From JABCPE02 sp963516675 (GTDB taxonomy: Bacteria; Bacteroidota; Bacteroidia; Flavobacteriales; Weeksellaceae), in the NCBI GenBank assembly GCA_963516675.1, contig CAUQBH010000003.1, positions 95,076 to 159,075 of the forward strand: 64,000 bases of DNA, written 5' to 3'. Each line of letters starts with the position of its first letter. Position 1 is the stretch's first letter. Under the pieces are notes generated by a model. It was not told where the DNA came from, searched no databases, and was given only the letters and a program-made list of their open reading frames with translations. Below are positions 1 through 8,489 of this stretch, piece by piece. A program made the position numbers and the translations under genes.

Positions 1-1
1 C

Positions 2-1510
2 CTTAGTGGAGATACTAGGTTAGAAGTCCGCACTACAGAACCCATTACTTTTAAAATTACTCCAGACTGGGAGTCTTTTTATCCTTTTTCTTTGGATGTT
101 TCGAAAGAAACAGATAAAAGCGTTATACAAGTATCAAAGTCTGCATATTCAGACACCACTCGAGTAGATTCTACTTATGAATTTCATGCAGAAATAATAG
201 CGGGAGGAAAGAAAAAGACGATTATAATTTTATTTAAAACTATTTCGGGAGAAGTAGTGAAAGATTTTGATTTTTCTCCAAGAATTTTTGAAGATACTTT
301 AATAAAAGGGGTAGATTCTGCAAAAACTTTCACTGCGGATATAGTCAATCCAAATAATTTAGAAATCAGCGTTTCTCTAAAACCATCATTCATAGAAACT
401 GCTGTGATAGAAGGTGGAAAACTGAAAATTACCACAGTAAAACCAGAGAGTCTTGCCGTGGGAGCTTACAGCGGAGAAATACTGCTTTCAGCAGGGACAA
501 TAGAAAAGAGTTTTTCAGTAAGGCTGAAGATAGCAGAAAGTTTAAGATCAGATTTTAGAGGCGAAGCCTATTATTTTGCTCTAGACAAGAACAAGATAAA
601 GATGAGCCAGAATAATCCTTTCTCCAGTTATGTAAAAATGAAATTGGAAATGTTTTTCAAAGGCTATCAGCAGGAATATCAGGAGGTTCAGGAGTATGAA
701 TATCTGTATTTCAAAAATGAAGTAGAGATTTTCCCTGGAGAGGAAATCCAAGATTTCTTTGCAAGATGTAGGGAGCTACACCCGCTGGATGATGTGGGTT
801 ATCAGTATAGCTTTGCGCTGGTAAATATTACCATTACCGAGCATAATGCGGATGATGAACAGCTTTCAGAATACCAGATAAAGAATGTTTTCTTTGTTCC
901 TGGCAGAAGACCACGATGTTTTCCATTATTTACTAATCATCCTATGCGGAGAACCTATCCTGAATCTGTAATCCGAATCAGTGCAGATGCTATTTCGGAA
1001 AAGGCAGAATTTGTTCCGCTGATGAATATTTATCAAGGAGGGAAACCTGCTTTTGAGAAGAAAAACGAGGTTCGTTCCCATAATTTTACCCGAAAATTAT
1101 TCGCTGGAAAAGAGAATGAAATCATTACTGCTGGGGATATTAAATATATCCCATTCCCAGAGGTTGAAAATCCGATTCACATTTTCTTTGAAACAGAAAA
1201 CTTGGTGTTTGAATGGTTCTCTGCTCATGATAAATACCGAATGATTTCGGAGTTTGAACATTATTTTGATGCCGAAAACAAATTAAAATACGGCAGTAAA
1301 AGGAAGAAATCGCTTACTATCAATACAGGCTGGATTCTTCGGGAGGAAATTGCGCTGATAGATGACCTGCTGGGGTCTAATCTATGTTTTATCATGATTG
1401 GCAATTTAAGGCTGAAAGCCGTGGCTGTAGGTAAGAAAAACGAAATGTATGATACCAGCGAACATCTGTATCATATGGATTTAGAGTTTAATGTGATAGA
1501 AACCATGTAA
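2..1510 (+). CDS. Prophage-like structural protein, 5'-truncated by the window edge
   Basis: The reading frame is open from base 2, so the gene begins left of the window; the TTG at 92 is not a credible start. The visible ~502 residues are rich in short beta-strands with alternating hydrophobic residues, suggesting Ig-like or tail-associated folds, and there is no signal peptide in view. It is followed after 3 bp by a second large protein of similar character and then by a tyrosine recombinase next to a tRNA, so I infer a structural (tail/baseplate-like) protein of a Bacteroidota prophage or related integrative element. I do not recognise a named family; function is inferred from context only. 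Confidence 0.5.
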   Translation, partial: LSGDTRLEVRTTEPITFKITPDWESFYPFSLDVSKETDKSVIQVSKSAYSDTTRVDSTYEFHAEIIAGGKKKTIIILFKTISGEVVKDFDFSPRIFEDTLIKGVDSAKTFTADIVNPNNLEISVSLKPSFIETAVIEGGKLKITTVKPESLAVGAYSGEILLSAGTIEKSFSVRLKIAESLRSDFRGEAYYFALDKNKIKMSQNNPFSSYVKMKLEMFFKGYQQEYQEVQEYEYLYFKNEVEIFPGEEIQDFFARCRELHPLDDVGYQYSFALVNITITEHNADDEQLSEYQIKNVFFVPGRRPRCFPLFTNHPMRRTYPESVIRISADAISEKAEFVPLMNIYQGGKPAFEKKNEVRSHNFTRKLFAGKENEIITAGDIKYIPFPEVENPIHIFFETENLVFEWFSAHDKYRMISEFEHYFDAENKLKYGSKRKKSLTINTGWILREEIALIDDLLGSNLCFIMIGNLRLKAVAVGKKNEMYDTSEHLYHMDLEFNVIETM

Positions 1511-1513
1511 ATT

Positions 1514-3355
1514 ATGCAGGACAAATTTATAACCAATGAAGGAATAGAAATTCCGCTGGACGGACTCTCATTTAGTTTTACCGAAGAAAACCCAAGGTTC
1601 AAGGACAGTTTCTGGACCAACTACACTTTGCCCATAGAGTGTCCTTATACGGTGGAATTTCTTAGGAAGATAGGTCAATTTTCTTCGCTTGACAATTCTA
1701 AACTTAAGCGGTTTCATGATGGAATCCATATCCACAAGGGGAAACGGAGAAAAGGAAAAATCGAGATTCTGGAGTTTGGGACTAAATCGCTAAAATTCCA
1801 GATTGATTCGGGATTTGAAAATTTGCCGAATTTTGACAAAAAACTAGCAGATCTGCCTCTGCATAATTTCGATGTTCCAGATATCTACCAGCACGCCAAT
1901 GAAGTCGTAGAAAAGAGCTATCCTGCATCAGACTATAATTTCCCAAAACTCTATACAGATGAATATAATCTGGACAGTGAGGAGTGGAAATATTTCGATT
2001 CGATGATAAACAACAGAGTGCAGGAACAGGGAAAGGCTGTAAAGAGTTTCCCAAGAAATAGGGTAGAGGACGGAATGGATGTTTATAATAAAAACATCAT
2101 CCACCCGATGCCTTACTTACTGTATGTTCTGAAAGCAGGGTTTAAAGATGCAGGGTTCCAGCTTACGGGGGATATTCTTAACGATGAGCATCTGCTTCAG
2201 AGATGTATTTTTACCGATAAAAACTACTACACCACAGGAGACCAAAAACTACATAAACTCAGCATGTTCAAGGAGGAAGTATATTTGACCGAGCGGACTC
2301 CTGGTGGCGATATGTTTGGGAAGTGGAAAAAATCAGTAGTGATAGAGGCGCCAGGGAAATACAGAATTTATTTCAAAGTGCATAACGCATTAAAGGGCGC
2401 TGATGTTAATCTCTATTATGGAGGTAAACATGTTTATTCTTTCGGTGCTGGTAATCAGCACCAAGTGGTGGAAAATCTGAATTTTGTTTTAGAAGTCAGC
2501 GAGCAGGACGCTGTAGATAGAAAAGAATTTATTTTTGAATATTACGGCTATTTAGAGGCTCCGCATTTGATGGATTCTTCTAAAAAAGATATAGGTCTGG
2601 CGTATATGGAAATCCGCCCGATGAGACAGCACACCATAGAGGGCAATGTGATTCCGTATGTATTTAATTTTAACAGAGTTAATCTTAAAAAATCAGTGCC
2701 AGATATGTCGTTCGGGGATTTGGTGACCATCATCAAGAACTGGAGGAATTACGACCTTACTTTTGACGGTTCCAAGGCTATTATGAACCTTATTAGAATT
2801 GATAAGAGCAAGGAGCCAGAAGATTTCAGAGCCTTTGAGGTAGAAAATCCTATCAGGAAGTTTACCGATAAAGAGTATTTTCATTTGAAATTTCCAGAAG
2901 TGGAGGGAATGGAAAACAGAAATATTTTCTTCAATGAAAAAGGCTATCAGCTCAATCCTCATTTTGTGCCTGAAAATACTACAGAAGTTACTGTTAATGG
3001 CTTTTGTCTTCCGATGGCGTTTTTCCGTGGCGCTAATACAGCCAAGGCTTACAAGGAAAGTTCCTTGATGCTGGTTTATTACGCAGGGCTGGACAGAGAT
3101 GGTGATAACCATGCCACCAATCCGAGAGGGCTAGAAGGAGAGGAGTGCGCTGAGCATCTTAAGCCCTGGTATATGAACAGGTTGTCTAACTTCAGTTACA
3201 AATGGACATTCATTGCGGAAAAAAACAAAATCCGTAAGTATGATATCCGCTCGGAAATTTTTGCCTATAATAAAAGGCACTGGATAAAATCCTGGGTAAA
3301 AAATTCCATTTCGGATAAACACTATTCTATAGAGATAGAAACTGAAACTTATTAG
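1514..3355 (+). CDS. Prophage-like large structural protein
   Basis: A 613-residue protein starting at the ATG 3 bp after the preceding stop, so the two are translationally linked. The N-terminus has an alternating pattern ending in a stretch that reads like the opening of a phage tail or adsorption protein (FTEENPRFKDSFWTNYTLP, residues 17-35). The middle (about 260-360) is beta-rich, resembling a carbohydrate-binding or jelly-roll module. No signal peptide, no membrane segment, no catalytic motif that I can recognise. Its position as last gene before a strong hairpin terminator and a convergent integrase fits the late-gene end of a prophage. The specific role is unknown. Confidence 0.5.
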   Translation: MQDKFITNEGIEIPLDGLSFSFTEENPRFKDSFWTNYTLPIECPYTVEFLRKIGQFSSLDNSKLKRFHDGIHIHKGKRRKGKIEILEFGTKSLKFQIDSGFENLPNFDKKLADLPLHNFDVPDIYQHANEVVEKSYPASDYNFPKLYTDEYNLDSEEWKYFDSMINNRVQEQGKAVKSFPRNRVEDGMDVYNKNIIHPMPYLLYVLKAGFKDAGFQLTGDILNDEHLLQRCIFTDKNYYTTGDQKLHKLSMFKEEVYLTERTPGGDMFGKWKKSVVIEAPGKYRIYFKVHNALKGADVNLYYGGKHVYSFGAGNQHQVVENLNFVLEVSEQDAVDRKEFIFEYYGYLEAPHLMDSSKKDIGLAYMEIRPMRQHTIEGNVIPYVFNFNRVNLKKSVPDMSFGDLVTIIKNWRNYDLTFDGSKAIMNLIRIDKSKEPEDFRAFEVENPIRKFTDKEYFHLKFPEVEGMENRNIFFNEKGYQLNPHFVPENTTEVTVNGFCLPMAFFRGANTAKAYKESSLMLVYYAGLDRDGDNHATNPRGLEGEECAEHLKPWYMNRLSNFSYKWTFIAEKNKIRKYDIRSEIFAYNKRHWIKSWVKNSISDKHYSIEIETETY

Positions 3356-3356
3356 T

Positions 3357-3388
3357 CTTTTGCTCCTATTTAGGAGCAAAAGTTTTTT
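3357..3388 (+). terminator. Intrinsic terminator after the prophage-like genes
   Basis: An 11-bp stem (CTTTTGCTCCT / AGGAGCAAAAG) with a 4-nt loop is followed directly by six T residues. It lies right after the stop of the 613-residue protein and overlaps the stop of the convergent integrase gene. Confidence 0.85.
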
Positions 3389-4544
3389 AATCGAAGATGT
3401 TTGTTGTTAGTGCAGCTTCTTCATCTATAATATGAACATACTTCATTGTAGTCATTATTTTAGTGTGTCCCAATAACTTTTGCAGATTTTCCACCTTTCC
3501 GCCTTTGATTAGGTAATTGGTAGCAAAGCTGTGTCTTGCTGTATGGAATGATATATTTTTTTTGATTCCACATATTTTAGCAATTTCCTTGATTTGCTTA
3601 TTGATGTGAACTCCTGCTTTTTTTGCGATGAACAGCATAGGGTTGTTGTCTATTATTTGTCGGCATTTCTGTCCTATTCCTATGATTTGGCGCATTTTCG
3701 TTTTAATCGAAATAAACTCAAAGGTGTCAGCATTGAAGTCATCACGATTCCTTTCCATAACATCGGAAATTCTCAGTCCTGTATAGCATGAAAATAGAAA
3801 ATATCCCAAACTTAACTTCAAATGTTCTGGAATAAAAGAAGAATAGTAGTATTCCTCCATTTTCTTTATTTCTTCTTCTTTGAGCCAAATAATTCTTCCT
3901 CCTGTAGAACCCACTTTAACCCAATCTAGATTCACATAGATTTTTATTCCATTCGCTTTTGCCATGCGAAGGTATTTCTTGATGATGCTGATATTGGTAT
4001 TTACTGTAGCAGAATTATTTCCTAATTTTTTTAAATAGGATCTGTATTTATCGAACCAAAGCAGATTGATATCGGGAAAAGAGCTGGATATTTTAGAACT
4101 TTTAAGTTTATTAAAAATTCCTTTATGCTTTATTATGGTCGATTCTGATAAATCTTGGTCTTGGATCACATGCTCAAAGAATTGCACCAGGTCATAACTT
4201 GGTGGTGCATTTTTCAGCTGATTCAGAAACATATCCATCGTAAGTGGGGTTTCAGAAAGTCTGTGTTTGACGATGATGTTAGTGATTCTGTTTTCTAATT
4301 GTTTCAGAATAAGATTGTAATCATCTGCTTCATCACACTTGATAACTTTTTTCTTTTCTTTATCCCAGTGTTTTTCTTCTATTTTTAATAAAGTAGAGAT
4401 TCTTGCTCTTTTTCCGTTCAATCTTACATTGAGATAAATAGGTGACTTTCCAGATTTGTCACTTTCTTTCTTTATAAAAAAATTGTAATTCATAGCTGCA
4501 TAGAGATAAGCAGCATCTTTTCCAAAGCTTATGTTTTCTATCAT
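3387..4544 (-). CDS. Tyrosine recombinase / integrase
   Basis: A 385-residue site-specific recombinase. An N-terminal arm-binding domain (about 19-90) and a SAM-like core-binding domain (about 115-200) precede the catalytic domain. The complete catalytic set is visible: Arg258 (CYTGLRIS), Lys283, HTARH with His334/Arg337, LLGH with His360, and the nucleophile Tyr369. The type matches integrases of Bacteroidota prophages and conjugative elements. A second start, Met18 (position 4493), would give the more usual MNYNFF beginning and may be the true one. The gene lies 165 bp from the 3' end of tRNA-fMet, the usual arrangement for an element inserted in a tRNA gene, so it probably catalyses integration and excision of the element running off the left edge. 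Confidence 0.9.
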   Translation of the reverse strand: MIENISFGKDAAYLYAAMNYNFFIKKESDKSGKSPIYLNVRLNGKRARISTLLKIEEKHWDKEKKKVIKCDEADDYNLILKQLENRITNIIVKHRLSETPLTMDMFLNQLKNAPPSYDLVQFFEHVIQDQDLSESTIIKHKGIFNKLKSSKISSSFPDINLLWFDKYRSYLKKLGNNSATVNTNISIIKKYLRMAKANGIKIYVNLDWVKVGSTGGRIIWLKEEEIKKMEEYYYSSFIPEHLKLSLGYFLFSCYTGLRISDVMERNRDDFNADTFEFISIKTKMRQIIGIGQKCRQIIDNNPMLFIAKKAGVHINKQIKEIAKICGIKKNISFHTARHSFATNYLIKGGKVENLQKLLGHTKIMTTMKYVHIIDEEAALTTNIFD

Positions 4545-4630
4545 TTCAGTTATGTTTTAAAAGTTAAAACACAACCAGGCACTACTTTTATCTACTGAGT
4601 GACCAACATAGAGACCGAAACACAAAAAAA

Positions 4631-4698
4631 GAGGAATAATAAACCCTTAATAAAACCTCTAAAAATCAGTGATTTCGCAATTAAGTTTATTATTCCTC
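4631..4698 (-). terminator. Long inverted repeat, probable tRNA-fMet terminator at the element boundary
   Basis: A perfect 14-bp inverted repeat (GAGGAATAATAAAC at 4631-4644, GTTTATTATTCCTC at 4685-4698) extends by a further 5 bp (TTAAT/ATTAA) across a two-base bulge. Read on the minus strand it is followed by seven T residues (4624-4630), as in an intrinsic terminator for tRNA-fMet. The loop itself contains a short inverted repeat, AAATCA-C-TGATTT. Because it lies between the tRNA and the integrase it could also overlap the attachment region. Confidence 0.65.
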
Positions 4699-4708
4699 CT
4701 TTACTTAG

Positions 4709-4781
<73 letters not shown>

Positions 4782-4792
4782 GTATTGTTTTG

Positions 4793-4823
4793 CAAATATA
4801 CAACTTTTTTTTTCAATACCAAA
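4793..4823 (-). promoter_or_regulatory. Promoter of tRNA-fMet
   Basis: On the minus strand TTTG is followed after 19 nt by TATATTTG, matching the Bacteroidota -33/-7 consensus, 11 bp before the tRNA. Confidence 0.7.
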
Positions 4824-4835
4824 TTTTTTAACAAA

Positions 4836-4867
4836 AAAATGCATTTGAAAATTTTCAAATGCATTTT
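4836..4867 (-). terminator. Terminator of the DUF2085 operon
   Basis: A perfect 16-bp palindromic stem (AAAATGCATTTGAAAA and its complement) is followed on the minus strand by a run of T residues. It ends the two-gene operon read from 5462 to 4882. Confidence 0.7.
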
Positions 4868-4881
4868 AATAATTGTTTTTC

Positions 4882-5109
4882 CTAGTTCATCAATACTCTT
4901 TGGATGATTTGTAAAACAAGTCCTACACCAAAACCTATCAATGCCATAGTACATGCAGATTTTGCTTTTACAGGTGCTTTATCTTTATTCATAAAATAGA
5001 TAACTGCTCCTGCGATAGGAATACAAAATGAAAGAGCTTTCATCCACATCTCCAGATCTTCTTGATCTTGTGGTTGATTTACATTAGGATTTTGATTTAA
5101 ATCACTCAT
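4882..5109 (-). CDS. Small two-helix membrane protein
   Basis: A 75-residue protein with an N-terminal polar, Asn/Gln/Asp-rich stretch (1-20), then two hydrophobic segments (about 25-40 and 54-70) separated by a basic loop (NKDKAPVKAK). This predicts a small inner-membrane hairpin. It starts 2 bp after the stop of the DUF2085 gene, so the two are cotranscribed and probably coupled. I do not recognise a named family. Confidence 0.7.
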   Translation of the reverse strand: MSDLNQNPNVNQPQDQEDLEMWMKALSFCIPIAGAVIYFMNKDKAPVKAKSACTMALIGFGVGLVLQIIQRVLMN

Positions 5110-5111
5110 AA

Positions 5112-5462
5112 TTAAACAAATTTTAAAATTAATTCAGCTATAAATATTCCTGTAATAGAGACCAAAGACATGGTTCCTATGCCTGCCATTAGTCCTGTAA
5201 TTAGTCTTCTCACATTGGTGCTTTCCTTATTATAATAAGCCTGAATAAAGCCATCTAGATAAGTGGGAACTATCAACAAAATAGTCAACCAAAAATTGAG
5301 AGATACTACACCAAATAAGAAGAATGGAAAAGAAAGATACCCCAAATGTATTCCTGTACATCTTGCACATACAGGAAACTGTTTTCCTTTCCAAAAGAAA
5401 GACCTTTCAGGTTTTCTATGGCAGAAGCTAAAATGAAGTTTTACTCTTTCTTTCTCTTTCAT
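5112..5462 (-). CDS. DUF2085 family membrane protein
   Basis: A 116-residue protein. The N-terminal third has the family signature: CHRKPERSFFWKGKQ followed by PVCARCTGIHLGY, whose conserved Cys/His set (Cys14, His15, Cys32, Cys35) could bind metal or form a redox site. Three hydrophobic segments follow (about 42-70, 85-103, 105-116). The family is widespread in Bacteroidota but has no established biochemical role. First gene of a two-gene operon with the small membrane protein at 4882-5109. Confidence 0.8.
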   Translation of the reverse strand: MKEKERVKLHFSFCHRKPERSFFWKGKQFPVCARCTGIHLGYLSFPFFLFGVVSLNFWLTILLIVPTYLDGFIQAYYNKESTNVRRLITGLMAGIGTMSLVSITGIFIAELILKFV

Positions 5463-5472
5463 AATTATTTCG

Positions 5473-5480
5473 CAAATGTA
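5473..5480 (-). promoter_or_regulatory. -7 element of the DUF2085 operon
   Basis: Minus-strand TACATTTG, 10 bp before the start codon. Confidence 0.5.
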
Positions 5481-5587
5481 TAAAAAAAATATTATGAAAA
5501 TACAAAAAAATCAATGAAATAATTACTTATTTCTAATAAAAATATAAGATACGCCAAGTTCATAAAAATGGTTTGAAAAAAAATTAT

Positions 5588-5595
5588 TACTTTTG
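5588..5595 (+). promoter_or_regulatory. -7 element of typA
   Basis: TACTTTTG matches TAnnTTTG and ends 18 bp before the typA start; no well-spaced -33 TTG is seen. Confidence 0.55.
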
Positions 5596-5613
5596 CCTCC
5601 GTAAAAAATATAT

Positions 5614-7422
5614 ATGCAAAACATTAGAAATATCGCAATTATTGCCCATGTAGACCATGGAAAAACTACTTTGGTGGATAAAATCATTCATGCTACCAAT
5701 ATTTTTAGAAAAAGTGATGAATCAGGTGATTTGATTATGGATAATAATGACCTGGAAAGAGAAAGAGGGATTACCATTTTATCTAAAAATATCTCTGTAA
5801 CTTACAAAGACACGAAAATCAATGTAATAGATACCCCTGGGCACGCCGATTTTGGGGGAGAAGTGGAAAGAGTTTTGAAAATGGCTGATGGGGTTGTTCT
5901 CTTGGTAGATGCATTCGAGGGACCAATGCCACAGACGAGATTCGTGCTTCAAAAAGCTTTAGAATTAGGACTGAAACCAATAGTGGTTATCAATAAAGTA
6001 GATAAAGATAACTGCCGTCCAGATGAAGTTCATGACAAAGTATTTGACCTGTTTTTCAACCTCAATGCTACGGAAGAACAGTTGGATTTCCCTACATACT
6101 ACGGTTCATCTAAACAAGGTTGGTTTAACACAAGTTTGACTCCTGCTGATAATATTTTACCTTTATTAGACGGGATTTTAAAACATGTTCCAGCACCAAA
6201 AGTAGAAGAAGGAGCACTGCAAATGCAGATAACATCGCTGGATTATTCATCTTTCTTGGGAAGAATCGCCATTGGTAAAGTTACCAGAGGTTCTGTAAAA
6301 GAAGGGCAGTGGATAGGACTTTCACAAGAAGGCGACAAAATAGTAAAAGGAAAAGTAAAGGAACTGTATGTATTCGAGGGGTTAGGAAAGAAAAAAGTAG
6401 AGGAAGTTTTTGCGGGTGATATCTGTGCGATTGTAGGTTTTGATGCGTTCCAGATTGGTGATACTTTCGTAGATTTGGAGAATCCAGAGCCGCTACCGAG
6501 AATCGCTATTGATGAGCCTACTTTGAACATGACTTTCTCTATCAATAACTCGCCATTCTTCGGGAAAGATGGTAAGTATGTGACTTCTAACCACTTGAAA
6601 GAGAGATTAGAAAAAGAATTAGAGAAAAACTTGGCTCTTCGTGTTCAGGGGACTGATGATGCGAATACTTTCTTGGTGTTCGGTCGTGGGATTCTTCACC
6701 TTTCAGTTTTAATCGAAACGATGAGAAGAGAAGGATATGAAATGACCATCGGGCAGCCACAGGTTATCTTAAAAGATATCGACGGGGAGAAATGCGAGCC
6801 GTATGAATCTTTGGTGGTGGATGTTCCAGAGGAATTTGCATCCAAGGTTATCGACCTTGCAACTCAGAGAAAAGGAGATTTGCACATTATGGAAACCAAA
6901 GGAGAAATGCAGCATTTAGAGTTTGAAATTCCATCCAGAGGGCTCATAGGGCTTCGTTCCCAAATGCTTACGGCAACGGCAGGAGAGGCTATTATGGCAC
7001 ATAGATTTGTGGATTATAAGCCTTTCAAAGGTGCAATAGCTGGTAGAAACAATGGGGTTTTAATCTCTAAAAACCAAGGACAAACTACAGCGTATTCCAT
7101 TGAAAAACTGCAAGATAGAGGTAAGTTTTTCGTAGATCCAGGGGAAGAAGTATATGCAGGTATGATTGTAGGGGAGCAGAACAAACCAGGGGATTTAGTA
7201 GTAAATATCGTGGAAGGAAAACAGCTGAACAATATGCGTGCAGCAGGAAAAGATAAAGACGGAAGCATCGCGCCTAAAATTCTATTTTCATTGGAAGAAT
7301 GCATGGAATATATCCAGCATGATGAGTGTATAGAGGTGACTCCTAATTTCATCAGAATGCGTAAAAAACTTTTATCCGAAGAGGATAGAAAAAGAGCAGA
7401 AAGAAGCGCAAAAGCAGAATAA
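5614..7422 (+). CDS. typA: Ribosome-associated translational GTPase TypA/BipA
   Basis: A 602-residue GTPase of the EF-G-like family, full length. G1 is AHVDHGKT (11-18), G3 is DTPG (73-76) and G4 is NKVD (127-130); domain II, the EF-G III/V-like domains and the BipA-specific C-terminal domain follow. BipA binds the 70S ribosome and supports 50S assembly and growth under stress, notably at low temperature. It is a single-gene unit with its own -7 element and terminator. Confidence 0.97.
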   Translation: MQNIRNIAIIAHVDHGKTTLVDKIIHATNIFRKSDESGDLIMDNNDLERERGITILSKNISVTYKDTKINVIDTPGHADFGGEVERVLKMADGVVLLVDAFEGPMPQTRFVLQKALELGLKPIVVINKVDKDNCRPDEVHDKVFDLFFNLNATEEQLDFPTYYGSSKQGWFNTSLTPADNILPLLDGILKHVPAPKVEEGALQMQITSLDYSSFLGRIAIGKVTRGSVKEGQWIGLSQEGDKIVKGKVKELYVFEGLGKKKVEEVFAGDICAIVGFDAFQIGDTFVDLENPEPLPRIAIDEPTLNMTFSINNSPFFGKDGKYVTSNHLKERLEKELEKNLALRVQGTDDANTFLVFGRGILHLSVLIETMRREGYEMTIGQPQVILKDIDGEKCEPYESLVVDVPEEFASKVIDLATQRKGDLHIMETKGEMQHLEFEIPSRGLIGLRSQMLTATAGEAIMAHRFVDYKPFKGAIAGRNNGVLISKNQGQTTAYSIEKLQDRGKFFVDPGEEVYAGMIVGEQNKPGDLVVNIVEGKQLNNMRAAGKDKDGSIAPKILFSLEECMEYIQHDECIEVTPNFIRMRKKLLSEEDRKRAERSAKAE

Positions 7423-7426
7423 CAAT

Positions 7427-7454
7427 AAAATCTCCCAAAATTGGGAGATTTTTT
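7427..7454 (+). terminator. Terminator of typA
   Basis: A 12-bp stem (AAAATCTCCCAA / TTGGGAGATTTT) with a very short loop, followed by a T run. Confidence 0.8.
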
Positions 7455-7456
7455 AT

Positions 7457-7464
7457 TATATTTG
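7457..7464 (+). promoter_or_regulatory. -7 element of the SPFH gene
   Basis: TATATTTG, 19 bp before the start codon of the next gene. Confidence 0.5.
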
Positions 7465-7483
7465 TGTTAAACATATTTAGACT

Positions 7484-8296
7484 ATGCTGAACAAAAAAAA
7501 TACACTTATAAGCGTTATCACAGGGTGCTCGGTTGTGGCAGCTGTTTTTTTAATGATGAATGGCTGTTCCCGAGTAGAGCCTAACTATGAAGGAGTTTTG
7601 ATGGAAAATTATGGTAGAAACGGAAAAGAAGATTTTTCAACTGTTTCTGGGCGACAATGGACATTCTTCCCAGGGGTAGAACTCTACCAAGTACCAATGT
7701 TTGAGACCAGTGGAGACCAACAAGCAGTTCAGGTTACTGCTAAAGATGCAGGTGTTTTCACGGTAGATCCTTCCTATCAAGATAAGCCAATTAGAGGCAA
7801 AGGAGTAGATATAGTGTTCAATTACAAGCATTTAGGGATAAATCAGCCAGAGGTAATAATGGACAATGTAGAAAACTCTATCCTGAATAAACTGGTAACC
7901 AATGCCTATCGAGAAGAAGCTAGAAACTATACTACGGACAGTCTGATGAATAACCTTAATACATTTGAGAGACAAGTAGAAACTAGGCTTAAAAAAGATT
8001 TTGAAAATAAATTTTTTCAGCTAAACAACTTGACTTCTGGACTTAAACCTCCTGCTTCTATGGCAAAGGCTATCGAGCTGAGAAACAATGCAATACAACA
8101 AGCAGAGCAAGTGAAAAATGAGCTCCAAGTTTCTAAAATGAACCTTGAAAAAGCCAAAATCGATGCCGAAGCCAACCGTGTAAGAGCCGAAGGACTTGAC
8201 AACAAGATTTTACAAGAAAAATGGATAGAAGCCATAAGAAATACCAATAATAAAGTAATCATCACTGATGGTAAAACACCTGTAATACTACAATAA
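7484..8296 (+). CDS. SPFH/band 7 (prohibitin-like) membrane protein
   Basis: A 270-residue protein. Residues 9-25 form a signal-anchor segment ending in MNGC, a weak lipobox. An SPFH/prohibitin-like domain follows (about 30-180) and the C-terminal part (about 185-250) is a charged helix typical of the coiled coil of this superfamily (EQVKNELQVSKMNLEKAKI region). Such proteins form membrane-associated oligomers that scaffold proteases or membrane microdomains. The stop overlaps the start of a small membrane-protein gene, suggesting a functional partner. Confidence 0.75.
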   Translation: MLNKKNTLISVITGCSVVAAVFLMMNGCSRVEPNYEGVLMENYGRNGKEDFSTVSGRQWTFFPGVELYQVPMFETSGDQQAVQVTAKDAGVFTVDPSYQDKPIRGKGVDIVFNYKHLGINQPEVIMDNVENSILNKLVTNAYREEARNYTTDSLMNNLNTFERQVETRLKKDFENKFFQLNNLTSGLKPPASMAKAIELRNNAIQQAEQVKNELQVSKMNLEKAKIDAEANRVRAEGLDNKILQEKWIEAIRNTNNKVIITDGKTPVILQ

Positions 8297-8457
8297 TGAA
8301 ACACAAAATACTTTACATCTTACTATTCATCGTAGGAAATGGAGTTCTTATTTACATAGATAGATTATGTTTCCAGAATCAGCCTGTATGGGGATTCACG
8401 GCTATGTTTTTTCATTTAATTTTGCTGATAAATTTCCCTTATAACAAGTTGAAATAA
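8296..8457 (+). CDS. Small 53-residue membrane protein, coupled to the SPFH gene
   Basis: An ATG at 8296 overlaps the TAA of the SPFH gene by one base and opens a 53-codon frame ending at 8457, just before a terminator. The product has two hydrophobic segments (about 4-22 and 33-47) with a short polar turn, so a membrane hairpin is expected. No family is recognised. The overlap, the membrane character and the downstream terminator support a real gene translated by coupling. Confidence 0.55.
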   Translation: MKHKILYILLFIVGNGVLIYIDRLCFQNQPVWGFTAMFFHLILLINFPYNKLK

Positions 8458-8460
8458 ATA

Positions 8461-8489
8461 AAAAACTCCCAATTTAGGGAGTTTTTTTT
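8461..8489. terminator. Bidirectional terminator
   Basis: AAAAACTCCC / GGGAGTTTTT stem with a 6-nt loop, flanked by A and T runs on both sides. It serves the SPFH unit (+) and the convergent copper ATPase (-). Confidence 0.8.

Noticed and set aside
2693..3112. A 139-residue minus-strand frame inside the prophage-like gene
   Set aside because: It is a shadow of the 613-residue protein, with no start signal and no protein-like features.
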